Source: Mastigias papua (taxonomy: Eukaryota; Cnidaria; Scyphozoa; Rhizostomeae; Mastigiidae). From it: a stretch of 64,000 nt of DNA. Shown here one piece after another: positions 35,801-50,800 of this stretch. The stretch spans positions 4,795,493-4,859,492 of the forward strand of contig OZ025272.1 in NCBI GenBank assembly GCA_964019165.1, written 5' to 3'. How positions within the stretch are numbered: position 1 is the stretch's first letter; every line of letters starts with the position of its first letter. The notes under the pieces were generated by a model. It saw nothing but the letters and a program-made list of their open reading frames with translations. It searched no databases and was not told the origin of the DNA. The position numbers and the translations under genes are program-made.

Positions 35801-38800
35801 ACATGTTGAGAGTAAGTAGAAACATCAGATTCAACCCATTTCTTTGATGTTGGATCCCATCTTTTGCACTATATGTAAAAAGATCAAAATTTTTAATCTC
35901 ATATTAGCTTGCCATTTTCTTTTTCTACCAGTGAAAGCAAGCGACAAGAAGGAGATCAAACCACTTATGACAGAGTAGTATATAAATAGGCAGCTTTAGA
36001 ACAGAATTATAGCTTAAATAGTCATAATGACTTTTATTACTGAAATCAGAGTACTTTATTTGGCACTTCATTTGGTATGCCTGCATGCAATGCCATTTTG
36101 CATTCCATTTCTTTTACCAACCATTGCCTAAACGCGTGCAACTGCCATACTATGCAGATAGACTTACTTGAGTGGTTGTAGTTCATTTGCTATTTGTAAT
36201 CGCCACAGGGCTGCTATTTAATTCTATGCTCCCTGTGGTGTAGTCCTATAAGTTTTGTGCTGCTTGTAATTTATATGCGAATAAAAAAGCACTGCTAATG
36301 TATCAAATATTAGTAATACAAGAGACAGTTAGTAGAAATTCTTTAGCTATAGCTAATATGGAAAATTTGACGAAGAAATATAATAACATTTTCTATATGA
36401 ATGGCATCAATAGTTTTCACTAGATTATTCTGCTAGAAAACCTCAGTCTTTTCCCTTAACCAAGGTAATGCTTTTCCCATTGCTTATTGAGTGAGAACAG
36501 AAAATTGCCATTGACAATGTGTAATGAAATTCAGGTGCAACGCTGGGCTTCGCAGGTACTAAATTGATAGTAATGACTTAAAGGGCTGGTTAATATAGAC
36601 ACTACTCATTTAATCGTTATTGAAAACATGGTATCGATAAGCTACGTAGCTCATAAGTAAAGCAAAGAAGCTGCGTAATCAGGACCGTAAGGCATTTAGC
36701 ATAGAATTATGAGACAACTAGAGAGAATATGCTGCAATATTGTAACTGGTGACGAAAGGAGAGTCTTTCTAAATATGAGACGTTCATTCGAAAAATCCAA
36801 AATATCTGTCAATTCCAGCTTGAAGTATTAGACAAGACCGAGTTGCCATACACTAATCAGGCGTTTAAAATCCAATCTAGAATCCAGCATCAGTGATAAA
36901 ATACTACTAGCTTCATGGACTTATAAAAACAAGATAGGAGTAAACGAAATACGCAGGGCGGCTAAAGAAAACGGAGGAAGTGGAATTATCTCAAAGAAGC
37001 ATATGTGGAAGTTACGATGTGAGACAATTCAATAATGAAATTAGATCGAGAATTACAATGTTGTTATATTCCTTTCATTTTAAGTGTTTTGTAATCAATT
37101 TACATAAAGACTTAAAACCCAGTCTTGCATAAACAAAAAGAGTTCATTTTCTCACTTGGACTCTTCAAGCAAACAATGGTGAATAGGTGCCAATCTTACG
37201 GCTAAGGAAGCGGTCATTATTTATGGCCGGGGTAGGGACTGAAGAGAAAGTATTGTGTACCCTCAAAAAAATTTTACCCACCATTTGCTTAAATCAAATT
37301 TTCTATACCCCACTGAAGGAAAGCGGTTAAACAAAGCTGCATTTATGCTTAAATATGGCATATGTTTATACACTATCCCATTGTTCGAATATTGTCCTGC
37401 TACTCCACCTATCACAGCTTATTTTTTCCAGTTACCCTACCATTTTCTCTTCAGTCCCCACCCCGACCATAAATAATGAGCGCTCTCTTATTGGACGCAT
37501 TATTCATCATATCACGTGTATCTGCATCTGGCTACACATTTCGATTCACCTTTCGGTCGTTACCCGACCGGACGTTTCATATTTGACGAGTGTCGGGCAA
37601 AAAAGTTGCTCAACATGTCTAAAAAGTCTTGCCGCTTATTCGTGCTGTAGAGAATTACAATGATATAAAGTCAGTCAAACTGCAGCTTGAATTGGGAGAG
37701 TCATGATTAATACATTTCGATGCAAAGTGCCAAATGGAGAATAAAGTGAGTCTACATACCAAATAGTATTGATTGTACAACAATTGCTTAAGAGGTATTC
37801 TGATGATCATTGGCTTGGATAGCTTTGATACCGGTAGCTCATTGGCTGCATAAGCAGGGTTAGGGTTCCATAAAATTATGTATATAACAGGACTGAGACG
37901 ACCAGATTCACTTGGACTAGATAGGTAGTCAAGTGGCATCTAGAATCAAAAGTAGCTAGTGAAAGATTTTTAACCATCATAGAGGCGAACAAATGAGCAA
38001 AGGGGGTCACTTTGAGGTGCTGTACATGAAAGATCAAACTGCACGTTATGAAATAACTGTAAATGCTTTTCCGCTGAATCACAGTTACAATGACGAAGCT
38101 CAAAATGCAGTTGATTTCACCGGTTGCAGTTGATTTCTTCATTGGTAGTGATAGTCATTCAGTGGGCAGAGAAGCAAGACATTTAGAGACTTGAAGGTAG
38201 CTTACCTGTGCAGATGATATACATACAGTTGAACAATTCTGCTGATTTGGATTGCATACATATGATGAGTATAAATCAACAAGAGATTGCCCACTACTTA
38301 TGTAGGATGCGTTTTGTATATAAGTAGAGCAATCAGTGCATCCCAGTCGGATCTCACTGTTGTTTATCGAAACAAGGTCCACAGTAACAGCCTGTAGAAC
38401 TGCTGGATCTGATTTAGCCACTAATGCCGGCCCAAGCGGGATACTAGCACGACACATGCCACGCATGGAATCCAGAACCACCTTTAAGAAGCTAGTAACT
38501 GCATCTTTTGTGTTGCTGTCGTTTTTGCTTGGGTCAAGGACACTGAATGTACTAAGATGGAGCTCCGCCTAGAAACAAAAGTGAAGACTATACTGCAAAG
38601 GAAATGAAGATCTTTTGAAAAGAAACAATATTAAAAACAGCAAGAATTAGGTGTTTAAGATAAGCCAAACAATTTCAATGGGGAAAAAACGTAATTGGAT
38701 ACTGAGACATCAGATGGAAAACGCAGCTTTATTAAGAATTTGAGGACAATAGTCACGACGAGCCACATGATAGATAAATTAGAAAAAGATTGCCATTTGT

Positions 38801-41800
38801 AGATCTTTCAGTTCATTTCATCGACACATCCAAGACAAACCAGTTAAGACTTAATCAAATTTTCACGACTAATCCATTACGACATATTCAAGTACGTTTC
38901 GGGACGAGCTTGTTCCATCCTCAGCTATAGAGTGGGAAAAAACTTTGGGAAAAACTTTGGGATACGTTGCCAAATTATTCAAAGATCAATAATCCAAAAC
39001 CATTGAATCTTTTGGGCATTCTAAAGTGAGTCGATCGTATACGAAATGGATGGAATTAGCGAGTAATAACTATTGAAATGTGTCACAATCATATTGATAA
39101 ATAATTGAAGAAATCAATTGGTTAGTTAATAACTCCATAATGAGTAGAACTATAAAGTAAAAAAATAAAAAGAGTATAAAGCATTACTTCAGAAGCTGAA
39201 ATTGGATCCACAACTGTTGTAGAGATTGATCTTCTTCGGCGACTTGATTGCTCTTGCTCTATTCTAATCATCACTTGACTTATTTTTGCAGTACACTGAA
39301 CAAATACACTTGGTGTATTCCATTTTGTCATCAGTGTTAAAATCGAAGACACAGTAAGCATAAAGTCCCGTTTCTTCCCTTTTCCTTTAATGCTACTAAG
39401 TGTTTCGAGGTACTGAAAAATACACGGTGAAGTGAAAGATGAAACTTCACAGCAAGGACTTTTTTAGCTTAAATAAATAAAATTGACATTCATTAAAACA
39501 CGTGCCACCTTTCTAAAAGAATATTATCAACCCGTCTTTCATAATGCGTTTCTGACGATACATAAGCAGTTAGTGATTGTTCGTCTGAACGTGTGTGCTT
39601 TTTGGCCATATGGCAGCATCTTGGGATGCAGATCGATTAACGGTGCCTCATCGAATCAACTTTTTATATACAGTACCGTGCTTCTAGTGCGCTCGGGCCT
39701 ATTTAAATCTTATCAAAAGAATACCATATGCCGTATGACTTCTTATATTCTAGCATAACGAAGTTAGACTCAATTCGAACACACAGCATCCATAAGTGAT
39801 TATAGAAATAAGCTAATTGTTGACATAACAATTTAAACATAGGCAACAGGATTTGAAGGAAATGAAAAGTGAAAGTGCGAGAAAATAACCGACCCGAGCA
39901 GGATTCGATCTCGCTATCCTTGACTTTGTACGTCAAGTGCTCTACCAACTGAGCTATCGGGCCACGCTTCCAAATCGTTGCTCAAGGGTAAGTCATTTGC
40001 TCGCACTGACCCTCCCTTAACCAATTTGCACAGGGGAGCCATCGCACCTCCATCGCAATGTGCATTGTACCTGCTGTTGAGAGGACTGCTCACACCAGAG
40101 GGGCCATCGCAGCCCCATCGACTGGATAGTGTTGAGGAAAGTATTGTGAAGACAACAGGATTTGAAGGATATGACAAAATGGTGTAATTTTCATTCCCTT
40201 CAAATCCTATTGCCTTCACAATACTCTCCTCAACTCTATATCTTATCTGTAGATAAGGCTAATGGCCTTCATTTGTTTGCAACTGCTAATGATAATTATT
40301 AGAGTTATTATCATGATAAGAACCAAAGTTATGTATCTTGCTACATTATCAGAAGGCATATAAATGAAAAGGTTAAAAAGCATACTCTGAGGCAGATGTA
40401 TTGCTTCGTCGCAATTTCCCTTTTGGTCACGATCGCATTTGTCTTCCTAGATTTCGCATGCGTGATCATCATGTTCCTTATAGTTACTGCCAAAATCAAA
40501 GTTAATTATAGTTGACAATGCCATAAGCCAATGCAAAGCAAGAAATCTTAATGAAAAGATGACAGTAAAAGCTGCACAAATTTTGGCCTATTATAATGCT
40601 ATATTTTTAATATCGTATGAAAACTTCACTTCCTGAAATCAGAGGATTAATGGGGAACACAGAAATAGGTCAAAGTGAAATGATATCTAGATCGTCATGC
40701 TCATTTTAAGACATCAACTGCAGTTTTTGAACAGTATTCACGAACTGCTCCTAAATTCTTTCAAATCGAACCCTAATATAGAAAAGTATAGTACCTCCTG
40801 ATCCAACAGGGTCTTTAGTAATACTTTCTGTTGAGCCTGAAAGCCCCTTTTGAAAAGCATCTTCGTCTATTTCACGAGGCTTCACAGTAATCTCATTTAA
40901 TACACGTTGCTTGGCGTCATATTTGTCTATTATGTCAATAAATATTGTTACTTTGTTATTGTTGGTTGCATCACCTAAAAATAAGGTATAAATAGTTTAC
41001 GAACATATAATAATCCAAGATCTTTGCAGCTAACAGGGGTAACAGATGTTATTAAAATTTTACTTCAATTAAGGTGAGTAGACATATGCAGGGCGATGTC
41101 ATATGAGGATATATATTGGGTGGACAATAAGTTAGCAGAGTTCCAATGAGCGTTGTCTACTAGCTGTACCCTCTTATGTACTGCAAAACGCCATTGCAGG
41201 GGAGCAAGACAGTAGTTCATTGGGAAACATTGATTTCATGTTGTTCAAGCATTCTCAGTTGAACTATATGAATCTGGAAATTCGCTCTTCTACATTGATG
41301 CAGAGCCTTATGACATCTAAGTATTATTTTCCATCAGATTTAGAGCTATCAGATGGAAGCCAGTGTAGGATTTCTTTAACTTTATACAGGTTAAATACAT
41401 ATTGTGATATGATGCTGCATTTCAAATGCATATCACGTTGATGGAAAAACGTAAAGCCGAATAACGTATTTTGAACCCAATTGCGTTGATCTGCAGGTTA
41501 ATGATATGTACAAAGACTCATCTGCATGAAAATTATGAAACTTAGTGCAGAAAGTAGTGATATGTTTAACTTGCAAATGGTTGTGTGGAACTTTGAGTAT
41601 ACCTGACGGTAGAAAAATTGTTTCGCTAGTAGTGAATGATGTACCAAAATACACCTCTCTCTTGTTGTCATCAATATAGCCAAACCTATACCTCAAAGGC
41701 ATATGATCTTCGTCATCAAACCAATCGCTAGCAGTTAGTTGGAACTTCGTTGCCAATGCATCACCAATCATTGGATGAACAGTAAAAGTACCTTCATCAA

Positions 41801-44800
41801 AAGAGAGGTCACATGAATATAAAATCAGAACAAAAATGGAACGATGAAGATATGGACCAATCTTGTACCGTATATCTAAGCTAAATGTGAAGTAAGTGTA
41901 TTAGCAAAGGGAACAAGACAATATTCATTCAGATTTGAGCACACAGGTATCTTAAAGTCATTCAGTTCTCTTCAAAGAATTTTATGGAAATGATTTTCTG
42001 TTCTCAGATAAAAGCTGATCAATCAAAGCTACAAACTTTACTTTTATATTGTAGTAGAACAAAAGAGTGATAAGCTTTTTTAAATGAATTACTAACTCCA
42101 AACTGGAAATGCTGAATAAACGAGTCTTCATGTATTACTAAATCGCAAAAGTTAGAAGAAAATTCATAAAGAGACGTCTTTAGCTTGACTTTTTGTATCT
42201 GTTAGATTTTTGCTGATTGTCAATTTATTGACATCAAAGAAGTTGAAAGTCTATCTCTAAAGAGAAAAACTAAGCGGAATTGGTCTAAAGAAGAATTTAG
42301 GAAGTAGTGAATCTTCAGTCTATGAAATTTTTCTTTCAATTTTCTCATAGACATATATAACCATTCTATTGTATTCGAAATGATAATGATATGATTCCCC
42401 TTCAACTCAAAGGTTTGACAATACACTTTCAACTCGGACTATCAGGTTTTCTTACTATTAGAAATAAGTTCGCCAGCAAAAGGAGAACATAGCTTATTTC
42501 CATTCGACCTTTTGCACTCAACTTTTCAATCACTAAAACTCATTAGAATGTCACTGTATGCATGCCCGTGAGGCATTTTACTCGAACTTGTCACATTTGG
42601 CTCAGATTTCTATAATCAAGCACTAACCTTAAAGGATACGGATGATCGGCATTCAAAACTAAAAAAATTAATATTATTACACATCATTTCTGACGTTATT
42701 AAAGTCACAACAGCCATTCTTTAATTAAACTTGGAATATATCGACTGCATTATAGATGCAATATAGTAGGAATAAACAAAGCAGCAAACCTCCTCTAGGC
42801 AAGCTGTTTGTTGTTACTATGATGTATGCAGACTGCTTGATGGAAGGTACACCTGCAGCACTTGAAACAGTCAGCGAAAAGTTTACGTTTGTGCCCCAGG
42901 GCAATTTTCCTTCTTCTACAATCAAAACCACACGGCATCCAGTGCTGCATTCTCGATTGATCATCCCTGTTATTTTATTTCTATCATCACCATTTCCCTT
43001 TAGGTCACATCCAGAAGGTGCTAAGTGAACAAAACAGAAGTATAATTATACAATTTCATAGTGATGAGAAGTAACTCATATTATATTCCATTATGTTTCT
43101 TCATTGAACTAAGGGCGGGCTGGAAAAGAGAAAAACCTCCAATAGTAGAGTTCCAGATGACTAGATTTGAAAGAGTAGCTTGCAAAATGAAATTAGTGTG
43201 CGTGTATACTAGCCTAACCGACACATGATCTTGAAATGCAATCGTAAAGTTGGTAGGATGTTTGAATTGAATAACTTCTGCATATTACTGCGACCTATTA
43301 GAAACAACTGTGTAAAAATTTGGAATGGAGCATCATTTTTGCGACCGAAGAAGTGATAATTAGTATAACAATATGGAATAAATGATAGAGTATAATTAGA
43401 TGCATAAGGGTACTCTTATCTCATTTCAGTTAAATTACCGTTGCAATTCCATACGAAGTCGCCGATCGTTTGAGTGTAATAAATTTTTGCTTCTAAGACA
43501 AGTTCAGAAGACACATCGAAGTTATCACGTTTAGCTGGACCAGTGATGTACACCTTTGGAACTTCGTGGTTAGAAATGCAAAATTCCTTTCGAGTGGAGG
43601 CAGTTTGTCCAATATATCCATAGCTTAGGATAAGCTTGTAACTGAAAGAAGTACAAAATCAAAACAAAATACGTATTTAAATGACTTTACTGATTTAAAC
43701 GACTTTGCTGATAACGATCAATATGCTTTGACTTGCTAGAAACAAGCATAGTTTCTCACAATGTATAGTATAATAGAATGGAAACAGAATTACTTTCACA
43801 GCAAGTGTATCATAGTTGCTTTCAAAAAGAAAATTAAATATAAAGATCATCATTAAGCTACATGATTTTATCAAATAAGGTTAGATCAGTGAAATTTCAT
43901 TGAGATATTAGTGCAAGTAAAGAAATGTAACTCAGCATCTTTATTTGTAATTTTTTTTGATTTTGCATGACTATTGATAGTCAGTTTAACTCTTCAGAAG
44001 TCAAACATTTTCAACTGTGTTGAAATTAAAGGAGACGAGCTCAGTTTCAGACAAGTTATATTGATGATCATATCAATAATGTATCAAACTATTACCATGT
44101 CCCTGACGTCAAGTAATTCTTCACTGGAATCTGGTATCTTTTGCAGCCTGAAAATACCAATGACTTATGGCTTTTACCATCAAATGTTGTAACAGGCAAA
44201 CTCTGATCATCTTCAAAAGATATTGAGCACGTCCCTGGCAGTCCTCTACCCGGATTTCCTGGGTCTTCAGGTGTAAAATCAAGCTTTTCCATGATGCCAA
44301 GTTTAGGTGGAACTAAAGAACAATTGGCACTAATAAGAAATAGTGTAACGAAGACTAGAGGTTGTAAAAAGATTCATGTTGAGTTTGCATAACGACTAAA
44401 GATAGACCAATGGTTGAGAAGTTTGATTAAATCTTAACTGAACTTAAGATCAAATGAATTACAAACTATTTACTATTTCCACGTCTTTCATCACAAAATA
44501 ACAATCGAACATCCTACTAACTCTTTGCATCGAGCTCGTGTTTTTAAAACAGTTTCATTATTTTCAGACTGATTTCAAATTGCAAATATATTGCCAGAAT
44601 GACTTGTTTACAACCTGTTCAAAAGAATACATGCAGTGAATGGTGTTGAGAGTCCCTGATAAATTCTAGTTACTTATGCTAAGGCATAAAGTAACATTTT
44701 AATACGACAAGTTATTATGACGTTCTTCTAATCATTACACAACTTAAATGAAGATTGATGAATGTTCGTCTCATAATACGTACTATTTAGGAAAATATTC

Positions 44801-47800
44801 AACGGTGGAGCAACTGCCGTTACTTTGATTGTAGACGATGTTGAAACTGTGGCATCATTTGTCAGCGAAACAGTTAAGCTAATATCGTAAACCTAAAAGA
44901 TGGAGATTTTACCAAAGGTACTGGAATAAACATACTGATTAGATGAATATTATACCAAGATAATAATAAAATAACACATATCTTAGTAAGGAGAAAATAA
45001 AACTATTAGCATTAATATGCTAACAGTCACCGATAGCCAGAAACACATCTGCCGCAGCACTACCGTATTTCCTCGAAAGAGCGCCTCCCCTCGAAAGAGC
45101 GCCCCCCCTCGAATGAGGGCCTCCCCGAAAGCAAATATTTTTAAATGAGTGTCCCTCTCGAATGAGTGCCCCCCTTTAGTAACGATTTGCCAACGATAAT
45201 GAAGAGAATGAAAAGAAGACAAACCAAACCACTCAAGTCAAACATGTGAAGACTGCTTGATTGCCTGAAAGAGGGCCATGCCGGTCTGAACATATTCAAG
45301 GAACAGTTATCAATTTTAAGTGAACCAGACTTGAATCCATTTCAAAGGCTGATTTCAGAACAGGATATTGCTGATTTCACACCAGACTCCAAGGTAATCG
45401 GTATCGACGAAGAGGACGAAATTGATATTTTTCTATTAACCCTTTCCTTGATATTGCTTTGTAAGCTTTTCATTTTCATATGGTTTTCTAACTGATTCCC
45501 TTTTGCTTCTATTTCCTATCTCTTCATATGTTGCGTTTATGTATCTACCCACAAATATTGGGAAAAATTGTGTCTGTATGTCCACGAAATCAAATGAGCG
45601 CCCCCCAAAGAAGCAGATTTGTAAATGAGCATCCTTTCGAATGAGCGCCTCCCCTGGAAGGCTGACTTTCAAATGAGCGCCCAGGGCGCTCTTTCGAGGA
45701 AATACGGTAATTTGATCAGTATTTCCTATAGAATAATACATTGGCTGCCAAATTAGACTGCTCTAGAGAATACGTATTATGGGTTTGTAAGCAACATATT
45801 TCCTTCAAATTGTTTATAAGGGCCTCAAAAGCACGGGGAGCTTTGGCTCCCGATGTTTCAATGGCAGGCTATGCTATAGTTTACCTCTCTCCATAACAGA
45901 AATGTATTCTGCCTGGAAAGCCTATCTATTGCATTAGAAGAGAAAGCATCCATAAAAATTAGTTTTGTAGTCGCCACTTTGGAGAGGTACATTAAGGACA
46001 CTCATCATTTGCTTCTTTCACATGGAAGCCAATTGTCCCAGCGACGGAGCATTTCTTTACGAAAAGGCATGTCATTAAGGCAAAAACTTCCAATTTCCAG
46101 TGGTAATAGTGCGCGGGGAGGCATGCAAAAGTCATTCATAATTTGAGAAGATTTTCTTAACAGAGCCAGTAAACTCTTCCAAACAACTAGGGATAAAAAA
46201 GATGCAGCATCTCTCTCCTCCCATACATATCTTTTCTTTCCATAATCATTCAATTTCACAATTTGTTTTACCCCCATAGCAACTCAAAGCATTACTTCAT
46301 TCACACATTCCTACGCACAACCACCTCTTGCGTCAAAATCATTATTTGGCAGCATATTCTAACACCTAGCTAGTACTTTCATCACAAAATCTAACACTTT
46401 TCATCCTACATAAACAATTATGTAATCTCTATGATATAAAGTATATATCTATGATAAAAAAAACTGTTAGTCAGTGAATTTTATCCAGATCATCAGAGCT
46501 ATATAGAAGAAATCACTACTACTTCTATTCTGTGCATGCATTCTGAAGTCAAGGCCACAAGTGGCATGATCGTTCTATGTTCTAAATAGAATTATTAATT
46601 CATAGTAAAATAATATCAGCTATTAGCTACTAAAAAGGTTTTAAACGGGTTGAGTAGTTTTCATCATGGCTAAAAATTGGTGCATCTTGCTTTTTATTCT
46701 AAAAGTAAACACTACCTTCCTGTTGTAATTTATCTAGCATTTCTGACTTCCTTCCGTATTTTTCTAACTTTTGCAATATCTGTACCTATTTGTTACAATT
46801 ATAGATACCTCAAAAGCTAAATATAGATAGAGCTGGTTGTATTTGAACCATATTCTAATAAGCTAAAGCTATTATATGTTCCACTAGCTAACTGATGCAG
46901 AAGTAAATCCATACTGTCAACTAGACAGAATAATTTCGTAACAAAACTATTTCGGATCTCCTTACCTGACCTCCCTGGAGTGTTCCAGCTGCAATATAGA
47001 GAGTTGGTAAAGTACTTGGGTTGAGAACCAATCCTTGACTTGATGACCATTTGTACAAAAAGTCAATTGAAGCTCCTTGTAAACATTTTGCTTGGAAATA
47101 GGCCTTAGCTACAATGCAAAATGAATCTCATATTGTAATAAGTAACAAAAACACTTCAGAATGTAGTTTGACCTATGTAAATTATAAATGTGCAATTTTT
47201 CCGAAACTGGGGCTACAATTGATTTTGGCGCAAGGTTGAAATAGATTTAGTTCAGCGAGATATTACCTGTACAAACATTGAAATATTTGAAGATTTTATA
47301 TGATGCAAACCAAGAGATCTGGGCCCAAGAACATACAAAACATTAGTCTTCAAACCTGTAACACCGGGCGAGGTTTATGAAATCCTAAAAAACTGAGCAG
47401 AAAGAAAGCAACTGTCAGTGATGGTCTATTGGCTTCTATCCTGAAGGACTTAAAAGGCTGAATCAAAAATTAACACTGGCACTGTACAAACTGCATGGAA
47501 AATGGCCCGCATCATTCCCATACATAAGTCAGGTCCTACCATAGATTTCGATAATTACCGTCCGATCTCAATTTTACCGTCAGTGTCATAAATTATAGAG
47601 AGAATCGTTCACAAGTAGTTAGTAGCCTTGTTAGAAGAAAGCAATTTGATATGCAGTGACCAGTTTGGTTTTCAAAATGAAAGGTCTACTTTGAATGCTG
47701 TGATTCTATTGCTTGATTCCAAACTTCGAGATTTATGACATTTATCAAAGATCTCAGTAACCAATCAGCTTCATTACGTGTAAACCTAATTGCGAAAGTA

Positions 47801-50800
47801 AAGTACTTGATGGATGTTGATGCTACCAAATCGATTTGCCCAAGTATGGTGCTACCAGCGTTTAACTACTGCAGCCTACACTTACTGTGTCTCACAGCAG
47901 CACAAGAGGAGAAACTGGTATCGCTACACAGCAGAGCTAAATGAATAGTGAAGTCCAAAGAAATTCGATCCATCAGTGATGCAAACAAGAAACGAGCTTG
48001 CCAATTTGTAAAATCTTGCCTTGATGGAGAAGTAATAGACTCTTTCAAAGAATACTTTACCCTGTCCTCATCTCACATTGCAAGAACACGCGTAACAATG
48101 GAAAATGATACTACTTCTCAAGATCAAAACAGAATATGAAAGAAAAAGTTCTCATTTTAACGGTGGAAAAATCTATAATATGCTAACTTTGGAAGGCCGT
48201 AGTTTAAGCAGACAAGATTGTTTGAAGTTTTTAGCTAACTTTTACAAGTACTTTTATTCTAAAATTTGATAGACACCTCTTATGCGATACATTTTTTCTC
48301 TTATACTTTTCTTTTGTTTTACTGGACATACTTTCATAACAGCTTTAAGTAGTTGAAGTGTCTGTCCAGTTAAAATATTCGTACATTATTATCATTATTA
48401 TTAATCTTGACTGCAACGAACTGTTAGCATTCAAACGGAATACTGCGTTTCTTTGAGACCTGAAAAGCATTACTTCCAGGTCTCAAAGAAATATCTGATA
48501 ATTTTTCTGCTAGCAGCACGAAATCTTTGTTGTAACCATGCTGAATGATAGCTAAACGAATTAAGACCACGCGTAGGTAGTGAATTTGAAACAAAAATGA
48601 CCAAAATATGGCGCATTCTCTACAATATAGAGCTTCCAAAAGTGAGAAAATCGTGGGACATAATGGAATCTATAAAAATAACTAACGAATTTTGGGGGAT
48701 GTGGAGTTTTTGGCCGATATTGCCGAAATTTTTATTTCATATTTCTATTTCATATGTAAGATCGATCAATATTTCTAGGTGATGACTAACGAGATACAGC
48801 ATTATCCATTCGCACAAATGCCGCAATTGAAGACGGTGTTCTATAAAACAATCTAAGAGAGCGGAAGCAAGATTGCCCAATCTTACCATCAATAATCAAT
48901 TCTTCTGTTGTCAAATGTTGCCTTTCATTAGGGCCAACAGATAAAGTTGGAATATTCTTATTGATTCTTGTTACTGTTTTCGCAGCTCTTCCGGTTTGCT
49001 TCAGGAAGTTCTCGACAGTCAGAAGAAACTTAATTGGGATTCCAATTAGGCTGCTGTTAGCTTGCAATGTAACAATCTTTTGATTTGCATCTGAAGCGGC
49101 GATAAGTGTATTTCTCACTTGATCAAAAGCAGCTTGCTGGATAGCAGTCAATGCCATTTGATAAGATTGATCTATTGTTGCATTCAAATAATATTTTAAT
49201 GGGCGACCTGCACCACCATAAGAATCACTCCCAGAAAGTTCAATGTCAGCACAGCTTCCTGCATGAGAGGCAAATATAGTTGCTTTTAAAGAGAGATCAT
49301 GTTACAAACGTCTCCTATTCATAATGTACCCTGGTCTAGAACATGCTCATTGATATTTCACTAATTTGTACAAATATAGACATACCAGAAATGTAGTAGG
49401 AGGATGGACTAAGAGTCCTTCTCTCTTTCTCTCTCTAAGTAATCTTACAAATGAATCAGACTAATAGAATAGGGTCCTAAAAATCAGATTATAACCGTTC
49501 TTTCCATTATTACTACCATACATCATTAATACCCAAGTTTGCAAAAAACCATGGGCACTTTATCAAAGTTTCGTTTTGCCTTTCATTGTGGGAGAAGTCC
49601 CCTTTGCAAAAGTTAGATTGATACAAATGCACTGCGATGTAGCAATATGCAATACTTATACCAATGCAGTACAATGAATGGGGAGGAAATTTGTGCTTTT
49701 GATTGGAGAAGTGTTGCTCATAACTGAACAAATTTGTATTATAAGAAACACAATATATGAAACCTCACTTGAGAGGTTCCACTGTTGTATAGTTAAATAG
49801 GCTGATTGTATGAAACATATTTCTGTCAAATCAGAACATTGCACATTTCATAAGAAACTTGCAAATTCAGTACATGAAGATAAACATTTTATGGTGTTGT
49901 TGCCTTTGGAAAGCATATACTCGTAGTCAAAGTCAATCTTGAAATCCAATACTTAAAATTTCATAGGAAGCAATTAAGTTCAATTCATTATACATCTTTC
50001 ACTAATGCACTTTCGCATTAAGGCTGAAAGGCGAATATAATTGAAATAGAAGAATTAAATGTTAAACTTTTCATATAGCAGGGAAGCAATCATACAGCAA
50101 TAAAAGCTGGCTTTTATACATCAGGTCATAATGATATGAAGGGTCAATCAGATCATAAGCATGACAATTTGAGCTAAAGTTTCCGCCAATTAAGAATATT
50201 TTGCTCATATCTGTCCCTTCCTATGATTGTCGATGCAAAATTATTAAGTTAACTGTACAGCTACAACTTTTTCATCAATGATATATGCATTACAAATCCA
50301 CTATGTCTGCCAAGCTAACAGAGCAGACTATGATCACAGATTTTATCATTTGCTTTGCTACGAAACGAACCATGAGACCCAGTAAAAGTAATGGTAAAAC
50401 TTTTTATGAACTGATACTTAATGTGCTAGAAATAATTAAGAGGAAAAGGAATAGTGTCATAACTATAATGAAAGCAAAATGTAATGCAATATATGAGGAA
50501 AGAGATGGAAGCAAATATGAGCTAGTAGTTCAATATGACATATTCCAGCTACAAGAAGACAACAATACTACGCCAACCTTTTTATGCACAGTGCTATTGT
50601 ATTTCATTTAAACAGCACACTCATTTTCCCAAGTAGGGGCAATTTTCACCATTTGTTCTTTCGATAATGCTAGCTTTCCGTTTTCAGATCAATGATTATA
50701 GCGATAAATAAATCAAATGGAAAATTCATACATAAAGAACTCGCAAGAAAAGAAAATTTAGCCTTAGCGCAGAATTTCTTTACTGACTGCTCTGATTGAA

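Noticed and set aside
39890..39965. Functional tRNA gene on the minus strand
   Set aside because: The anticodon stem is one pair too long, the T arm is mismatched and no clear isotype results; it is better read as a SINE head.
42657..42690. Mini exon (NADHPYPL reading) between two REJ exons
   Set aside because: Its phase does not fit, whereas joining 42790-43020 directly to 41571-41791 gives a perfect REJ sequence in phase.
50285..50611. 108-codon plus ORF in a REJ-gene intron
   Set aside because: No domain, no splice or promoter context; AT-rich chance frame.
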